Positions 1-7,350 of a stretch of DNA of 64,000 nucleotides are shown here, one piece after another (within the stretch, counting starts at the first letter, position 1; every line of letters starts with the position of its first letter). Position numbers and translations under genes: made by a program. Under the pieces are notes generated by a model. That model did no database searches. It was given only the letters and a program-made list of their open reading frames with translations, and was not told where the DNA came from. Source of the stretch: Sphingomonadales bacterium (GTDB lineage Bacteria; Pseudomonadota; Alphaproteobacteria; Sphingomonadales; Sphingomonadaceae); assembly GCA_016704425.1 (NCBI GenBank), contig JADJAC010000011.1, positions 558,001 through 622,000 on the forward strand, given 5' to 3'.

Positions 1-1
1 G

Positions 2-442
2 CAGCGCATGGACGCGCGGTGCCCTGGCGTTGCCATCGGTTGGTCGCGTGGGGCGGAAGGCGCGCTGACGCTTGCGACTGCGGAAGATGGCAGCAGCCAA
101 GGCTTCAAGGGCGCCGTTGTCTATTATCCATCCGTACGGTCGCAGGAGCGTCCCTGGCGACAGCGTCTGCCAGTGATTGCCTTGCAGGGCGATGCTGATG
201 GCATTGCACCAGCGTCATCCTTGCAGTCATTGGTCTCGGGGCGCCTGCCGACACAGGCGGAATTTGAGGTGCGTTTGTATTCCGGAGCCCGGCATCGCTT
301 CGATGTTGCGCATCCCGTCGACAATCCGACTGGAAAGGCGCCCGGCGAATTTGATGCGAATGCAAGTGCGGATGCGCTTGCCGCAATCGCGTCATTCCTC
401 GACCGCCACGCAATCTCGACGGCACAGTGCGCGCGCGGCTAG
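2..442 (+). CDS. Dienelactone hydrolase family protein, C-terminal part (cut by window start)
   Basis: This frame is open from the first bases, so the gene begins upstream of the window. What remains (about 146 residues) carries the nucleophile elbow GWSRG (G-x-S-x-G), a strand with an Asp in the QGDADG segment, and a late His in GARHRFD. That is the Ser/Asp/His order of an alpha/beta hydrolase of the dienelactone hydrolase type. Canonical dienelactone hydrolases use Cys as nucleophile, so a Ser enzyme is more likely a general carboxylesterase. Its TAG stop overlaps the TAG stop of the convergent glycerophosphodiesterase gene in a shared CTAG. Substrate is unknown. Confidence 0.8.
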   Translation, partial: QRMDARCPGVAIGWSRGAEGALTLATAEDGSSQGFKGAVVYYPSVRSQERPWRQRLPVIALQGDADGIAPASSLQSLVSGRLPTQAEFEVRLYSGARHRFDVAHPVDNPTGKAPGEFDANASADALAAIASFLDRHAISTAQCARG

Positions 443-1431
443 CGACTTTTGTCGATCACAGCGCGCGCAATTCCCGGAAAATCGCAGAACAGTCCGTCGA
501 TTCCCTCGGCAAGGAAGAGTCTTATCTCTTCGGCGAGGTCGCCTGTGCTGCGCGGATTGATGCCGTTCCTCAGCCCCAGCGGCAGGAAGAAGTTTTCGGC
601 GCGGAAAGTCCAGGGGTGAACCTCAAGGCCTGCCGCATGGCACCTTCGGACAAGCCCGGTCGAACCATCCAGAGCGCCGAGCAAGGTCCGGCGGATGATC
701 AGGTCCTTTGCCGGACCGATGCCGGCGGCATAGCGTGCGACGGATTTCAGTCCTTCGTCCGCAAGTATTTCGGCATAGGTGGTTTCCGGCCTGTCTGCAG
801 GGCCGCCGTCCGCATCGACCAACTGGATCAGTCTCAGGCTCGTCCTTGACGAAAGTGCAATCAGGTTCCCGACCTCGAACGACTGGATGAAGACCGGATC
901 ATCCTTCCGCGTATATCCCGCCCCTTCGAGTGCGGCGAGCAGCGGGCCTTCATGGGGCAGGCCGATCGAGGCAAAATAGCTCGGATGCTTGGTTTCGGGA
1001 TAAAGGCCGATGCGCCGTCCGGTCTCTTTCGATTTCGCCTGGGCGAGCGCGATGATTTCATCGAACGTCGGGATCGTGAACTGGCCGTCATAGGCGGTAT
1101 TTGCAGGACGAAGCTTGGGCAGCCTTTCTTTGGCGCGCAGCATCTTCAACTCGGCAAGCGTGAAGTCCTCGGTGAACCAGCCTTTGACGCTGTGCCCGTC
1201 AATCACTTTTGTTGCCTTGCGCGATGCGAACTCGGGATGGTCCGCAACATCGGTCGTGGTCGAAATCTCGTTTTCATGCCGAGCGACCAATATGCCGTCT
1301 TTTGTCAGCACCAGGTCCGGCTCGATGAAGTCGGCACCCTGCTCGATGGCCAGCGTGTAGGATGCAATCGTGTGTTCTGGCCGCTCCCCCGATGCGCCGC
1401 GGTGCGCGATGAGGATCGGGTGGTCAGCCAA
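439..1431 (-). CDS. Glycerophosphodiester phosphodiesterase
   Basis: About 330 residues of the GDPD TIM-barrel family, which hydrolyses deacylated phospholipids to glycerol-3-phosphate and an alcohol. The HRGASGERPEHT segment near the N-terminus, EPDLVLTKDG and the RHE that follows match the family's metal and catalytic residues. The C-terminal DGLFCDFP is also typical. I chose the TTG at 1431 because GGGAGG lies six bases upstream of it; a TTG at 1467 is also open but lacks such a site. The chosen start overlaps the upstream ArsC-like gene by 8 bp, so translation is probably coupled. No signal peptide is seen, which suggests a cytoplasmic enzyme. Confidence 0.88.
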   Translation of the reverse strand: MADHPILIAHRGASGERPEHTIASYTLAIEQGADFIEPDLVLTKDGILVARHENEISTTTDVADHPEFASRKATKVIDGHSVKGWFTEDFTLAELKMLRAKERLPKLRPANTAYDGQFTIPTFDEIIALAQAKSKETGRRIGLYPETKHPSYFASIGLPHEGPLLAALEGAGYTRKDDPVFIQSFEVGNLIALSSRTSLRLIQLVDADGGPADRPETTYAEILADEGLKSVARYAAGIGPAKDLIIRRTLLGALDGSTGLVRRCHAAGLEVHPWTFRAENFFLPLGLRNGINPRSTGDLAEEIRLFLAEGIDGLFCDFPGIARAVIDKSR

Positions 1432-1771
1432 GAACAGCCTCCCATTGCTCGGGCTTGAAGCCAACAAGCAAACCGCCAGGATGTTCGACGACGGGCCTTT
1501 TGATCATCGACGGGGATGCCAGCATCAGCGCGATTGCCTTGGCTTCATCCAGGCCGATCTTATCGCTGTCCGGCAATTTCTTGAACGTCGTGCCTGCGCG
1601 ATTGAGGAGCACGTCCCACCCTGCCTGCCTCGACCAGGCAGCAAGTCTGGTGGCGTCAGCGCCCTCCTTCTTGTAGTCATGAAAAGTGTAGGCAAGCCCT
1701 TTCGCATCCAGCCAGTTCCGCGCCTTTTTGACGGTATCGCAGTTGGGGATGCCGTAGACCTCAATGCTCAT
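1424..1771 (-). CDS. ArsC/Spx-family protein (YffB-like)
   Basis: 115 residues with a thioredoxin-like ArsC fold. The N-terminus YGIPNCDTVKKAR is the signature of the YffB/Spx-like branch, with one Cys and following Lys-Lys. IKRPVVEH and a closing LLVGFKPEQW are also typical. These proteins resemble arsenate reductase, but most have no proven arsenate activity. The start at 1771 is fixed by AGAGG just upstream and by an ATGA overlap with the RidA gene; the frame is open further upstream but reads into the RidA gene. No arsenic-resistance genes are nearby, so an arsenate role is unlikely. Confidence 0.85.
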   Translation of the reverse strand: MSIEVYGIPNCDTVKKARNWLDAKGLAYTFHDYKKEGADATRLAAWSRQAGWDVLLNRAGTTFKKLPDSDKIGLDEAKAIALMLASPSMIKRPVVEHPGGLLVGFKPEQWEAVLG

Positions 1772-2151
1772 CCGCGCCTCTTTGCCGTGACTTCGATTTC
1801 GATTTTCATTTCCGGCTTTATGAGCTGGCACACAAGGCAGGTTGCAGCGGGCCTGATGGTGCCGAAAGCGGAACCGATCACTGGAACCATCTCATCCCAG
1901 TATGCCGGGTCGGTGATATAGTATGTGACACGCACCGTGTCAGCCAGAGCGAAGCCGCCTTCAACAAGCGCCGCCTCGATGGTCTTCAGGGCATTCGCGG
2001 CCTGAGTTGCAACATCGTCAGGCATGTCCCGCGTGACGGGGTCATACCCCGTCGATCCGGCAACCCAGCACCAGTCGCCATCGACCACCGCGCGTGAATA
2101 TCCGGCCAGTGTCTCGAATGGAGACCCTGAGGAAATGAGCGTGCGCGCCAT
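1768..2151 (-). CDS. RidA family protein (enamine/imine deaminase-like)
   Basis: 127 residues matching the RidA/YjgF/UK114 trimer family, which hydrolyses reactive enamines and imines made by PLP enzymes. Supporting segments are GYSRAV with the downstream WVAGSTGYDP, the central ALKTIEAAL helix, and a C-terminal IRPAATCLVCQL block whose Arg is the usual carboxylate-binding residue. It lies 11 bp downstream of guaA and overlaps the next gene by 4 bp. It is therefore probably cotranscribed with guaA, the ArsC-like gene and the phosphodiesterase. Subfamily specificity cannot be read from sequence alone. Confidence 0.88.
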   Translation of the reverse strand: MARTLISSGSPFETLAGYSRAVVDGDWCWVAGSTGYDPVTRDMPDDVATQAANALKTIEAALVEGGFALADTVRVTYYITDPAYWDEMVPVIGSAFGTIRPAATCLVCQLIKPEMKIEIEVTAKRRG

Positions 2152-2162
2152 AGCCTACCCCA

Positions 2163-3722
2163 TTATTCCCATTCGATCGTGCCGGGTGGCTTGGACGTGT
2201 AATCATAGACCACGCGGTTGATGCCCTTGACCTCGTTCACGATCCGCGTCGCCACCCGCGAAAGGAAGGCGCTTTCGAATGGATAGACATCCGCCGTCAT
2301 GCCATCGGTCGAGGTGACGGCGCGCAATCCGCAAACATAGTCATAGGTCCGATAGTCGCCCATCACGCCCACGGTGCGCACAGGAAGGAGAACGGCGAAG
2401 GCCTGCCAGATTTCATCATAAAGTCCCGCCTTGCGGATTTCGTCGAGATAGACGGCATCAGCGAGGCGGAGAATATCGCAGCGATCCTTGGTCACTTCGC
2501 CGGGGATGCGAATGGCGAGGCCGGGTCCGGGGAAGGGATGCCTGCCGACAAAAATATCGGGCAGGCCCAATTCGCGGCCCAATGCGCGGACCTCATCCTT
2601 GAAGAGCTCGCGAAGCGGTTCCACCAATTGCATGTTCATCCGCTCGGGGAGGCCGCCAACATTGTGGTGGCTCTTGATCGTGACCGACGGGCCGCCCGTG
2701 AAGCTGACACTTTCAATCACATCGGGGTAGAGCGTTCCCTGGGCGAGGAAGTCCGCGCCGCCAATCTTTGCTGCTTCCTCCTCGAACACCTTGATGAATT
2801 CACCACCGATGAACTTGCGTTTCGCTTCGGGGTCTGTGAGCCCGGCAAGGCCCATCATGAAGCGTGCCTCCGCATCGACATGGACGAGCTTGATGCCGTA
2901 GTGTTCGCGGAACAGGCTGACGACCTGTTCGGCTTCACCCAGCCGCATCAGGCCGTGATCGACGAAGACGCATGTGAGCTGATCGCCTATCGCTTCGTGG
3001 ATCAGGACGGCCGCAACTGCAGAGTCAACGCCGCCCGACAGCCCGCAGATGACGCGGCCATCGCCAACCTGGGCGCGAATATCGGCAATCTTGGTTGACC
3101 GGAATTCGGCCATTGTCCAGTCGCCGGCAAGGGCGCAGATCTTGTGGACGAAATTGGAAAGCAGTTTGGCACCGTCAGGCGTGTGGACCACTTCGGGGTG
3201 GAACATTGTCGTATAGTAGCGCCGCGCTTCATTGACGCAGATGGCAAAGGGCGCATTGGGCGATGTGCCGATAATCTCGAAGCCGTCCGGCGCTTCCGTC
3301 ACCCGGTCGCCGTGGCTCATCCACACCGGGTATTTCTGCCCGACCTCCCAGAATCCGTCAAACAAAGGGCTGGATTTGAGAATTTCGACATCCGCACGTC
3401 CAAATTCCGCAGCATGGCCGCCTTCAACAGTTCCGCCGAGCTGGACGCAGAGGCTTTGCTGGCCATAACAGATGGCAAGGATCGGCAAGCCGGAATCGAG
3501 CACGGCTTGAGGTGCGCGCGGCGACCCTCCGTCGGTAACCGAAGCTGGCCCGCCCGAGAGGATTACGCCCTTGGGGTTCATTCGGGCAAAGGCTTCCGCC
3601 GCGCTGTTGAAGGGCGCAATTTCGCTATAGACGCCAGCTTCACGAACGCGGCGCGCGATGAGCTGCGTTACCTGGCTCCCGAAATCGACGATGAGGATTG
3701 AGTCTGTAGGCTGGATCGACAT
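2163..3722 (-). CDS. guaA: GMP synthase (glutamine-hydrolysing)
   Basis: 519 residues, the normal length. It converts XMP to GMP using ATP and glutamine, the last step of GMP synthesis. The N-terminal class I glutamine amidotransferase domain has Cys85 in ICYGQQS and His175/Glu177 in FHPEV. The ATP pyrophosphatase domain has the PP-loop SGGVDS at 229-234. The C-terminal dimerisation domain ends KPPGTIEWE. The start MSIQPTDSILIVDFGSQ matches the family. It sits between a DUF192 gene and a RidA gene on the same strand. Confidence 0.98.
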   Translation of the reverse strand: MSIQPTDSILIVDFGSQVTQLIARRVREAGVYSEIAPFNSAAEAFARMNPKGVILSGGPASVTDGGSPRAPQAVLDSGLPILAICYGQQSLCVQLGGTVEGGHAAEFGRADVEILKSSPLFDGFWEVGQKYPVWMSHGDRVTEAPDGFEIIGTSPNAPFAICVNEARRYYTTMFHPEVVHTPDGAKLLSNFVHKICALAGDWTMAEFRSTKIADIRAQVGDGRVICGLSGGVDSAVAAVLIHEAIGDQLTCVFVDHGLMRLGEAEQVVSLFREHYGIKLVHVDAEARFMMGLAGLTDPEAKRKFIGGEFIKVFEEEAAKIGGADFLAQGTLYPDVIESVSFTGGPSVTIKSHHNVGGLPERMNMQLVEPLRELFKDEVRALGRELGLPDIFVGRHPFPGPGLAIRIPGEVTKDRCDILRLADAVYLDEIRKAGLYDEIWQAFAVLLPVRTVGVMGDYRTYDYVCGLRAVTSTDGMTADVYPFESAFLSRVATRIVNEVKGINRVVYDYTSKPPGTIEWE

Positions 3723-3772
3723 GGCAAGCCGTTAGTGTCGGCCTGCGCACCTGTCCAGAGGCACTGATGCGA

Positions 3773-4243
3773 CTATTTGTCTTCCCAGGTCACGACATCA
3801 TCTTCGGAGATGCCGAGCGCAGCCGCCTTGCCACCCGCAAGTTCAAGCACAGCGGCGACCGGCTCACCGGAATCGACCGGCGCAAGCGAATAGGGAACCG
3901 TTTCGGCCGCAATGCGGGCAATGGTTCCGTCGCTGCGTATGAAAATCATGTCGAGCGGGATCACAGTGTTCTTCATCCAGAAACTGGCGAAGCGCGGCGG
4001 GCTCATCGGGAAAATCATCCCGCCATCTTCCGGCAGTGATTCGCGAAACATGAGTCCACGCGCCTGTTCGTCCGCAGTCCGCGCCACTTCCACCCGGAAT
4101 TTGCGGACCGCCGTTGAGGTCTTGATTGTCACTTGGACAAGGCTGGCCTGAGCCTGCGCTTCTCCCATCATGGGCAAGTTCTTGCACGACGGAACGACTG
4201 TCAGGAGCAACGCAACACAGCCCAAGCGGGCCAGCTTCCTCAT
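3773..4243 (-). CDS. DUF192 family protein, probably exported or lipid-anchored
   Basis: 156 residues. The first ~20 form a hydrophobic export signal ending VVPSCK, which could be a lipoprotein box although Pro at -2 is unusual. The rest matches DUF192: VEVARTADEQARGLMFR, a GGMIFPM segment, FWMKNT and DMIFI. The function of DUF192 proteins is unknown; they are small beta-rich extracytoplasmic proteins. Its ATG overlaps the stop of the double cold-shock gene by 4 bp. Translational coupling of a cytoplasmic RNA-binding protein to an exported protein is a conserved-looking but unexplained pairing. Confidence 0.85.
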   Translation of the reverse strand: MRKLARLGCVALLLTVVPSCKNLPMMGEAQAQASLVQVTIKTSTAVRKFRVEVARTADEQARGLMFRESLPEDGGMIFPMSPPRFASFWMKNTVIPLDMIFIRSDGTIARIAAETVPYSLAPVDSGEPVAAVLELAGGKAAALGISEDDVVTWEDK

Positions 4244-4857
4244 GGTTTGGCAACCTCCACTGCAAGCAATCCCTTGCCGCTTTCCGTGATACGGGCAGTC
4301 AAGCGATCCTCAGGCTCCACGTCAATGATCCCGGCGCGCCGCAGCGTTTCCATATGAACAAAGATATCTGCATCGTTACCCACACGGTTGAGGAAGCCGT
4401 ACCCCTTGAGACGGTTGAACCATTTGACCAAGACCGGCTCCATTGGACCGGCGGCCTCCAGATCGACGGCATTCGCGCGATCGCTGCGCTGTGCAGGGCG
4501 CAAGTCGAAATCCACGCCCGTCGCCGTCGAAAGGTCGAAGCTGACAATGTGTGTGGCCTGCAGGCCGCGATTGCGGTCGACGGCCTCGCAAACAACCGTC
4601 GCGCCTTCAGGCAGCATTCGCCGGCCATGTTCCCGCAACACGGAAAAGTGGATCAAGATATCTGATGTGCCATCGTCGGGGATGATGAATCCAAAGCCAC
4701 GCGTCGCATCGAACCACTTGATGCGGCCATGATAAACGCGTGCAGGCGGTGTTCCGGTGACACTGCCTGTTGTTGTTGACTGCGTGTGGTCGGTCTCTGT
4801 CGTCCCGGACTCACCATCTTCGACCCAAGGCGCGCCAGCGTGCTGCGCTCCTTCCAT
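4240..4857 (-). CDS. Double cold-shock-domain protein
   Basis: 205 residues with two cold-shock domains. The first (about 43-110) carries KWFDATRGFGFI and DILIHFS, the RNP1- and RNP2-like RNA-binding strands. The second (about 142-205) carries KWFNRLKGYGFLN and DIFVHME. Double-CSD proteins of this size occur in alphaproteobacteria such as Caulobacter (CspC/CspD type), where they bind single-stranded nucleic acid and act in stationary phase or cold. The N-terminal ~40 residues are low in complexity (Thr/Ser/Gly). It leads the run CSD-DUF192-guaA, with a TTAACCAT motif about 80 bp upstream. Confidence 0.9.
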   Translation of the reverse strand: MEGAQHAGAPWVEDGESGTTETDHTQSTTTGSVTGTPPARVYHGRIKWFDATRGFGFIIPDDGTSDILIHFSVLREHGRRMLPEGATVVCEAVDRNRGLQATHIVSFDLSTATGVDFDLRPAQRSDRANAVDLEAAGPMEPVLVKWFNRLKGYGFLNRVGNDADIFVHMETLRRAGIIDVEPEDRLTARITESGKGLLAVEVAKP

Positions 4858-4936
4858 TCTGCTCTGCCCCTCATTCTAACTGCGTCGCCAATATGGACCC
4901 CGTCCAGCAATAAGACAAGGATTTGCAGACTTTTGG

Positions 4937-4944
4937 TTAACCAT
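4937..4944 (+). promoter_or_regulatory. TTAACCAT motif, possible CtrA half-site
   Basis: The octamer TTAACCAT matches the half-site described for the alphaproteobacterial cell-cycle regulator CtrA. It overlaps the recX stop codon and lies about 80 bp upstream of the cold-shock gene start, in the only gap of the minus-strand run. A single octamer can occur by chance. The same octamer appears twice in the palindrome at 12985-13014. Confidence 0.3.
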
Positions 4945-5491
4945 TATTATCATCCAAATCCGCGGCATCATGTTCAATTGCAAGGATTTTCCGTGCTATT
5001 TCGTAACCATGTCCGGCCCTGAGAAATGCAGCCAAGGCCCGGCTCCGCGCTTTTGAATCGGCAAGAGGCGGGCCAAAGGGACCCAATCGCTTCCGGCGGG
5101 CAAAGGCCATTGCTGAAATTTGAGCCGATTCGGCGTCCGTTGGCACAGCGATCTCGGCCTTTTCAGCCGCGATACCCGCTTGCCGAAGCGCGGCGCTGAT
5201 CCGCTTTGCTCCATAGCCCCGACGCAGAAGCGAATTGACGCGTGATTCTGCAAATGCGTCATCATCGACATAACCCAGCCTTGCAAAATCTTCGGCAAGG
5301 CCGTCGAAATCAGGTGGAGCGGCCAATTCCGACCATCCACGTTCACGCACCTTCCGCTCAAGATAGCGTTTGAGCCGCTCAGATGTTGTTGCATATCGAC
5401 CGACATAATGCAGCGCGATTGCCCGAAATGTCGCCGGATCGAGTGGTGAACGGGGCCGCTTGGGTATGGAGGCTTGCTGTTGTCCGCGCAT
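4937..5491 (-). CDS. recX: RecX family regulatory protein
   Basis: 184 residues. The three-helix repeats typical of RecX are visible: HYVGRYATTSERLKRYLERK, then LAEDFARLGYVDDDAFAESR with the family's GYVDD-FA signature, then LLRRGYGAKRISAALR. RecX binds and modulates RecA filaments. The frame stays open far upstream, but that part lies antisense to the acyl-AMP ligase and lacks family similarity. The ATG at 5491 is therefore chosen; it gives the usual length and leaves a 27-bp divergent gap to the ligase. recA is not in the window. Confidence 0.85.
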   Translation of the reverse strand: MRGQQQASIPKRPRSPLDPATFRAIALHYVGRYATTSERLKRYLERKVRERGWSELAAPPDFDGLAEDFARLGYVDDDAFAESRVNSLLRRGYGAKRISAALRQAGIAAEKAEIAVPTDAESAQISAMAFARRKRLGPFGPPLADSKARSRALAAFLRAGHGYEIARKILAIEHDAADLDDNNG

Positions 5492-5518
5492 GATGTCAAA
5501 ATTGTGCCATAGTCGGCA

Positions 5519-7294
5519 ATGATGGAAAAGATCGACAAGTCTGCCTTTTGCAGAAAATTGGGATGGGCGACGGATTTGAATCCAACTAAAACACAAGACA
5601 ATCTGCCCCGCCGCTTTTCGGATTTCGAAACGCTGGGCGAAGCGCTCGATTATGCAGCGCGCGGTCGCCGGGGTTTGAATTTCCATGACCCGCGTGGAAA
5701 TCTCGCGCGGCCATATCCTTATTCGGAATTGCGTGAGGATGCCCTGGCAATGGCTTTTCGCCTCATTGCGAAAGGGATTCGCCCGCAAGATCGGGTCGCA
5801 CTTGTTGCGGAAACCGGGCCGGATTTTGCGGCTCTCTTTTTCGGATGCGTCTATGCTGGCGCCTGGCCAGTGCCGCTTCCGCTTCCGACATCGTTCGGCG
5901 GGCGCGATTCCTATGTGGAGCAACTCGCGGTCCAGCTGAAAAGTGCCGATCCCAAGCTGCTTTTCTATCCCCCTGAACTTGACGGGATGGCCGGCGATGC
6001 TGCGCGCAACTGTGGGGTGGAGGGCATTGATTGGGAGAGTTTCGCGGCTTTGTCTGCCATTGCGGTGCCGCTCCCTTCGGCCGCGCCGCAGGACATTGCT
6101 TATCTTCAGTATTCCAGCGGTTCGACGCGGTTTCCCCATGGAGTGGCCGTTACCCATCACGCACTGCTGAACAACCTGGCGGCGCACAGTCACGGAATGC
6201 ACATATGCGACAGCGATCGATGTGTTTCCTGGTTGCCATGGTATCATGACATGGGCTTGGTCGGCTGCCTGCTCTCGCCCGTGGCCAATCAGGTCAGCGC
6301 CGACTATCTGAAAACAGAGGATTTCGCGCGGCGACCACTGGCCTGGCTCGATTTGATCAGCCGCAATCCCGGCACGACCCTGAGTTATTCGCCGACGTTC
6401 GGCTATGATATCTGCGCGCGACGGATTTCGAGCCAGACCAAGGCGTCCGAGCGTTTCGATCTCTCTCGCTGGCGGGTCGCCGGGAACGGGGCGGACATGA
6501 TCCGGCCTGACGTCATGCAATCATTTGTCGATGCGTTTCATGATGCCGGGTTCAAGGCATCGGCCTTCCTGCCCAGCTACGGTCTTGCCGAAGCGACCTT
6601 GGCCGTGACAATCATGCCGCCGGGCGAAGGCTTGATCGTGGAGCTGGTGGATGAAGGGGAGCTTTCGGGCGATCCGCAACCGGCAGGAAAGCCGCAACGC
6701 TTCCGCGCCATCGTGAACTGCGGGAAGCCGTGCCGCGACATGGCGGTTGAAATTCGAGACGCGGATGGAAACGCGTTGCCGGAACGCGCCGTCGGGAAAG
6801 TGTGGGCCTCCGGGCCCTCGATCATGCACAGCTATTTTCGCGATGAAGTTTCAACAGCCGCCTGCATGAAGGATGGTTGGCTTGATACTGGCGATATGGG
6901 GTACATGTCGGAAGGCTATGTTTTTGTCGTTGGCCGCGCCAAGGATATGATTATCATCAACGGCAAGAATTATTGGCCGCAAGACATTGAATGGGCCGTG
7001 GAGCAGCTGCCCGGTTTCAAGGCTGGCGATATTGCGGCGTTTTCGGTCACGGCACCGAACGGAGAGGAAGCCCCGGCTGTGCTCGTCCAGTGCCGAACGA
7101 CCGACGATGCCGAACGGATGCACCTGCGCGATGCAATTCGCGAAAAGGTGCGCTCGATTACCGGCATGAACTGCATTGTCGAACTGGTGCCTCCTCGCAC
7201 ACTGCCGCGCACCAGCTCCGGAAAGCTAAGCCGCGCAAAAGCGCGGAATTTGTACCTTTCGGGCGAAATTCAGCCATTCGAGCTGGCGGCCTGA
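5519..7294 (+). CDS. Fatty-acyl-AMP ligase (FAAL)
   Basis: 591 residues of the ANL adenylating superfamily, FAAL branch, which activates fatty acids as acyl-adenylates for transfer to acyl carrier protein. Seen: LQYSSGSTRFPHGV (P-loop; the usual Lys is His, as FAALs often lose it), WLPWYHDMGLVG, DTGDMGYM, GRAKDMIIINGKNYWPQDIE (a FAAL hallmark) and a C-terminal LPRTSSGKLSR with the catalytic Lys. The start is uncertain: ATGATG at 5519 has no clear Shine-Dalgarno site, and a TTG near 5573 would also fit family N-termini. No carrier protein, PKS or NRPS gene is next to it. Confidence 0.88.
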   Translation: MMEKIDKSAFCRKLGWATDLNPTKTQDNLPRRFSDFETLGEALDYAARGRRGLNFHDPRGNLARPYPYSELREDALAMAFRLIAKGIRPQDRVALVAETGPDFAALFFGCVYAGAWPVPLPLPTSFGGRDSYVEQLAVQLKSADPKLLFYPPELDGMAGDAARNCGVEGIDWESFAALSAIAVPLPSAAPQDIAYLQYSSGSTRFPHGVAVTHHALLNNLAAHSHGMHICDSDRCVSWLPWYHDMGLVGCLLSPVANQVSADYLKTEDFARRPLAWLDLISRNPGTTLSYSPTFGYDICARRISSQTKASERFDLSRWRVAGNGADMIRPDVMQSFVDAFHDAGFKASAFLPSYGLAEATLAVTIMPPGEGLIVELVDEGELSGDPQPAGKPQRFRAIVNCGKPCRDMAVEIRDADGNALPERAVGKVWASGPSIMHSYFRDEVSTAACMKDGWLDTGDMGYMSEGYVFVVGRAKDMIIINGKNYWPQDIEWAVEQLPGFKAGDIAAFSVTAPNGEEAPAVLVQCRTTDDAERMHLRDAIREKVRSITGMNCIVELVPPRTLPRTSSGKLSRAKARNLYLSGEIQPFELAA

Positions 7295-7350
7295 CTTTCA
7301 AGCGCAGGGCGCTTACCATTTGCTAACTCGCGCTGCCTATAACGCGCGGT

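Noticed and set aside
1424..1771. Arsenic-resistance locus (ArsC-like protein)
   Set aside because: The protein is of the YffB type and its neighbours are guaA, RidA and a phosphodiesterase; no arsB or ars regulator is adjacent.
5492..6520. Long open frame on the minus strand continuing upstream of recX
   Set aside because: It is antisense to the acyl-AMP ligase, which has clear family motifs. The predicted residues are His/Arg/Pro-rich and match nothing. This is a codon-bias shadow in GC-rich DNA.
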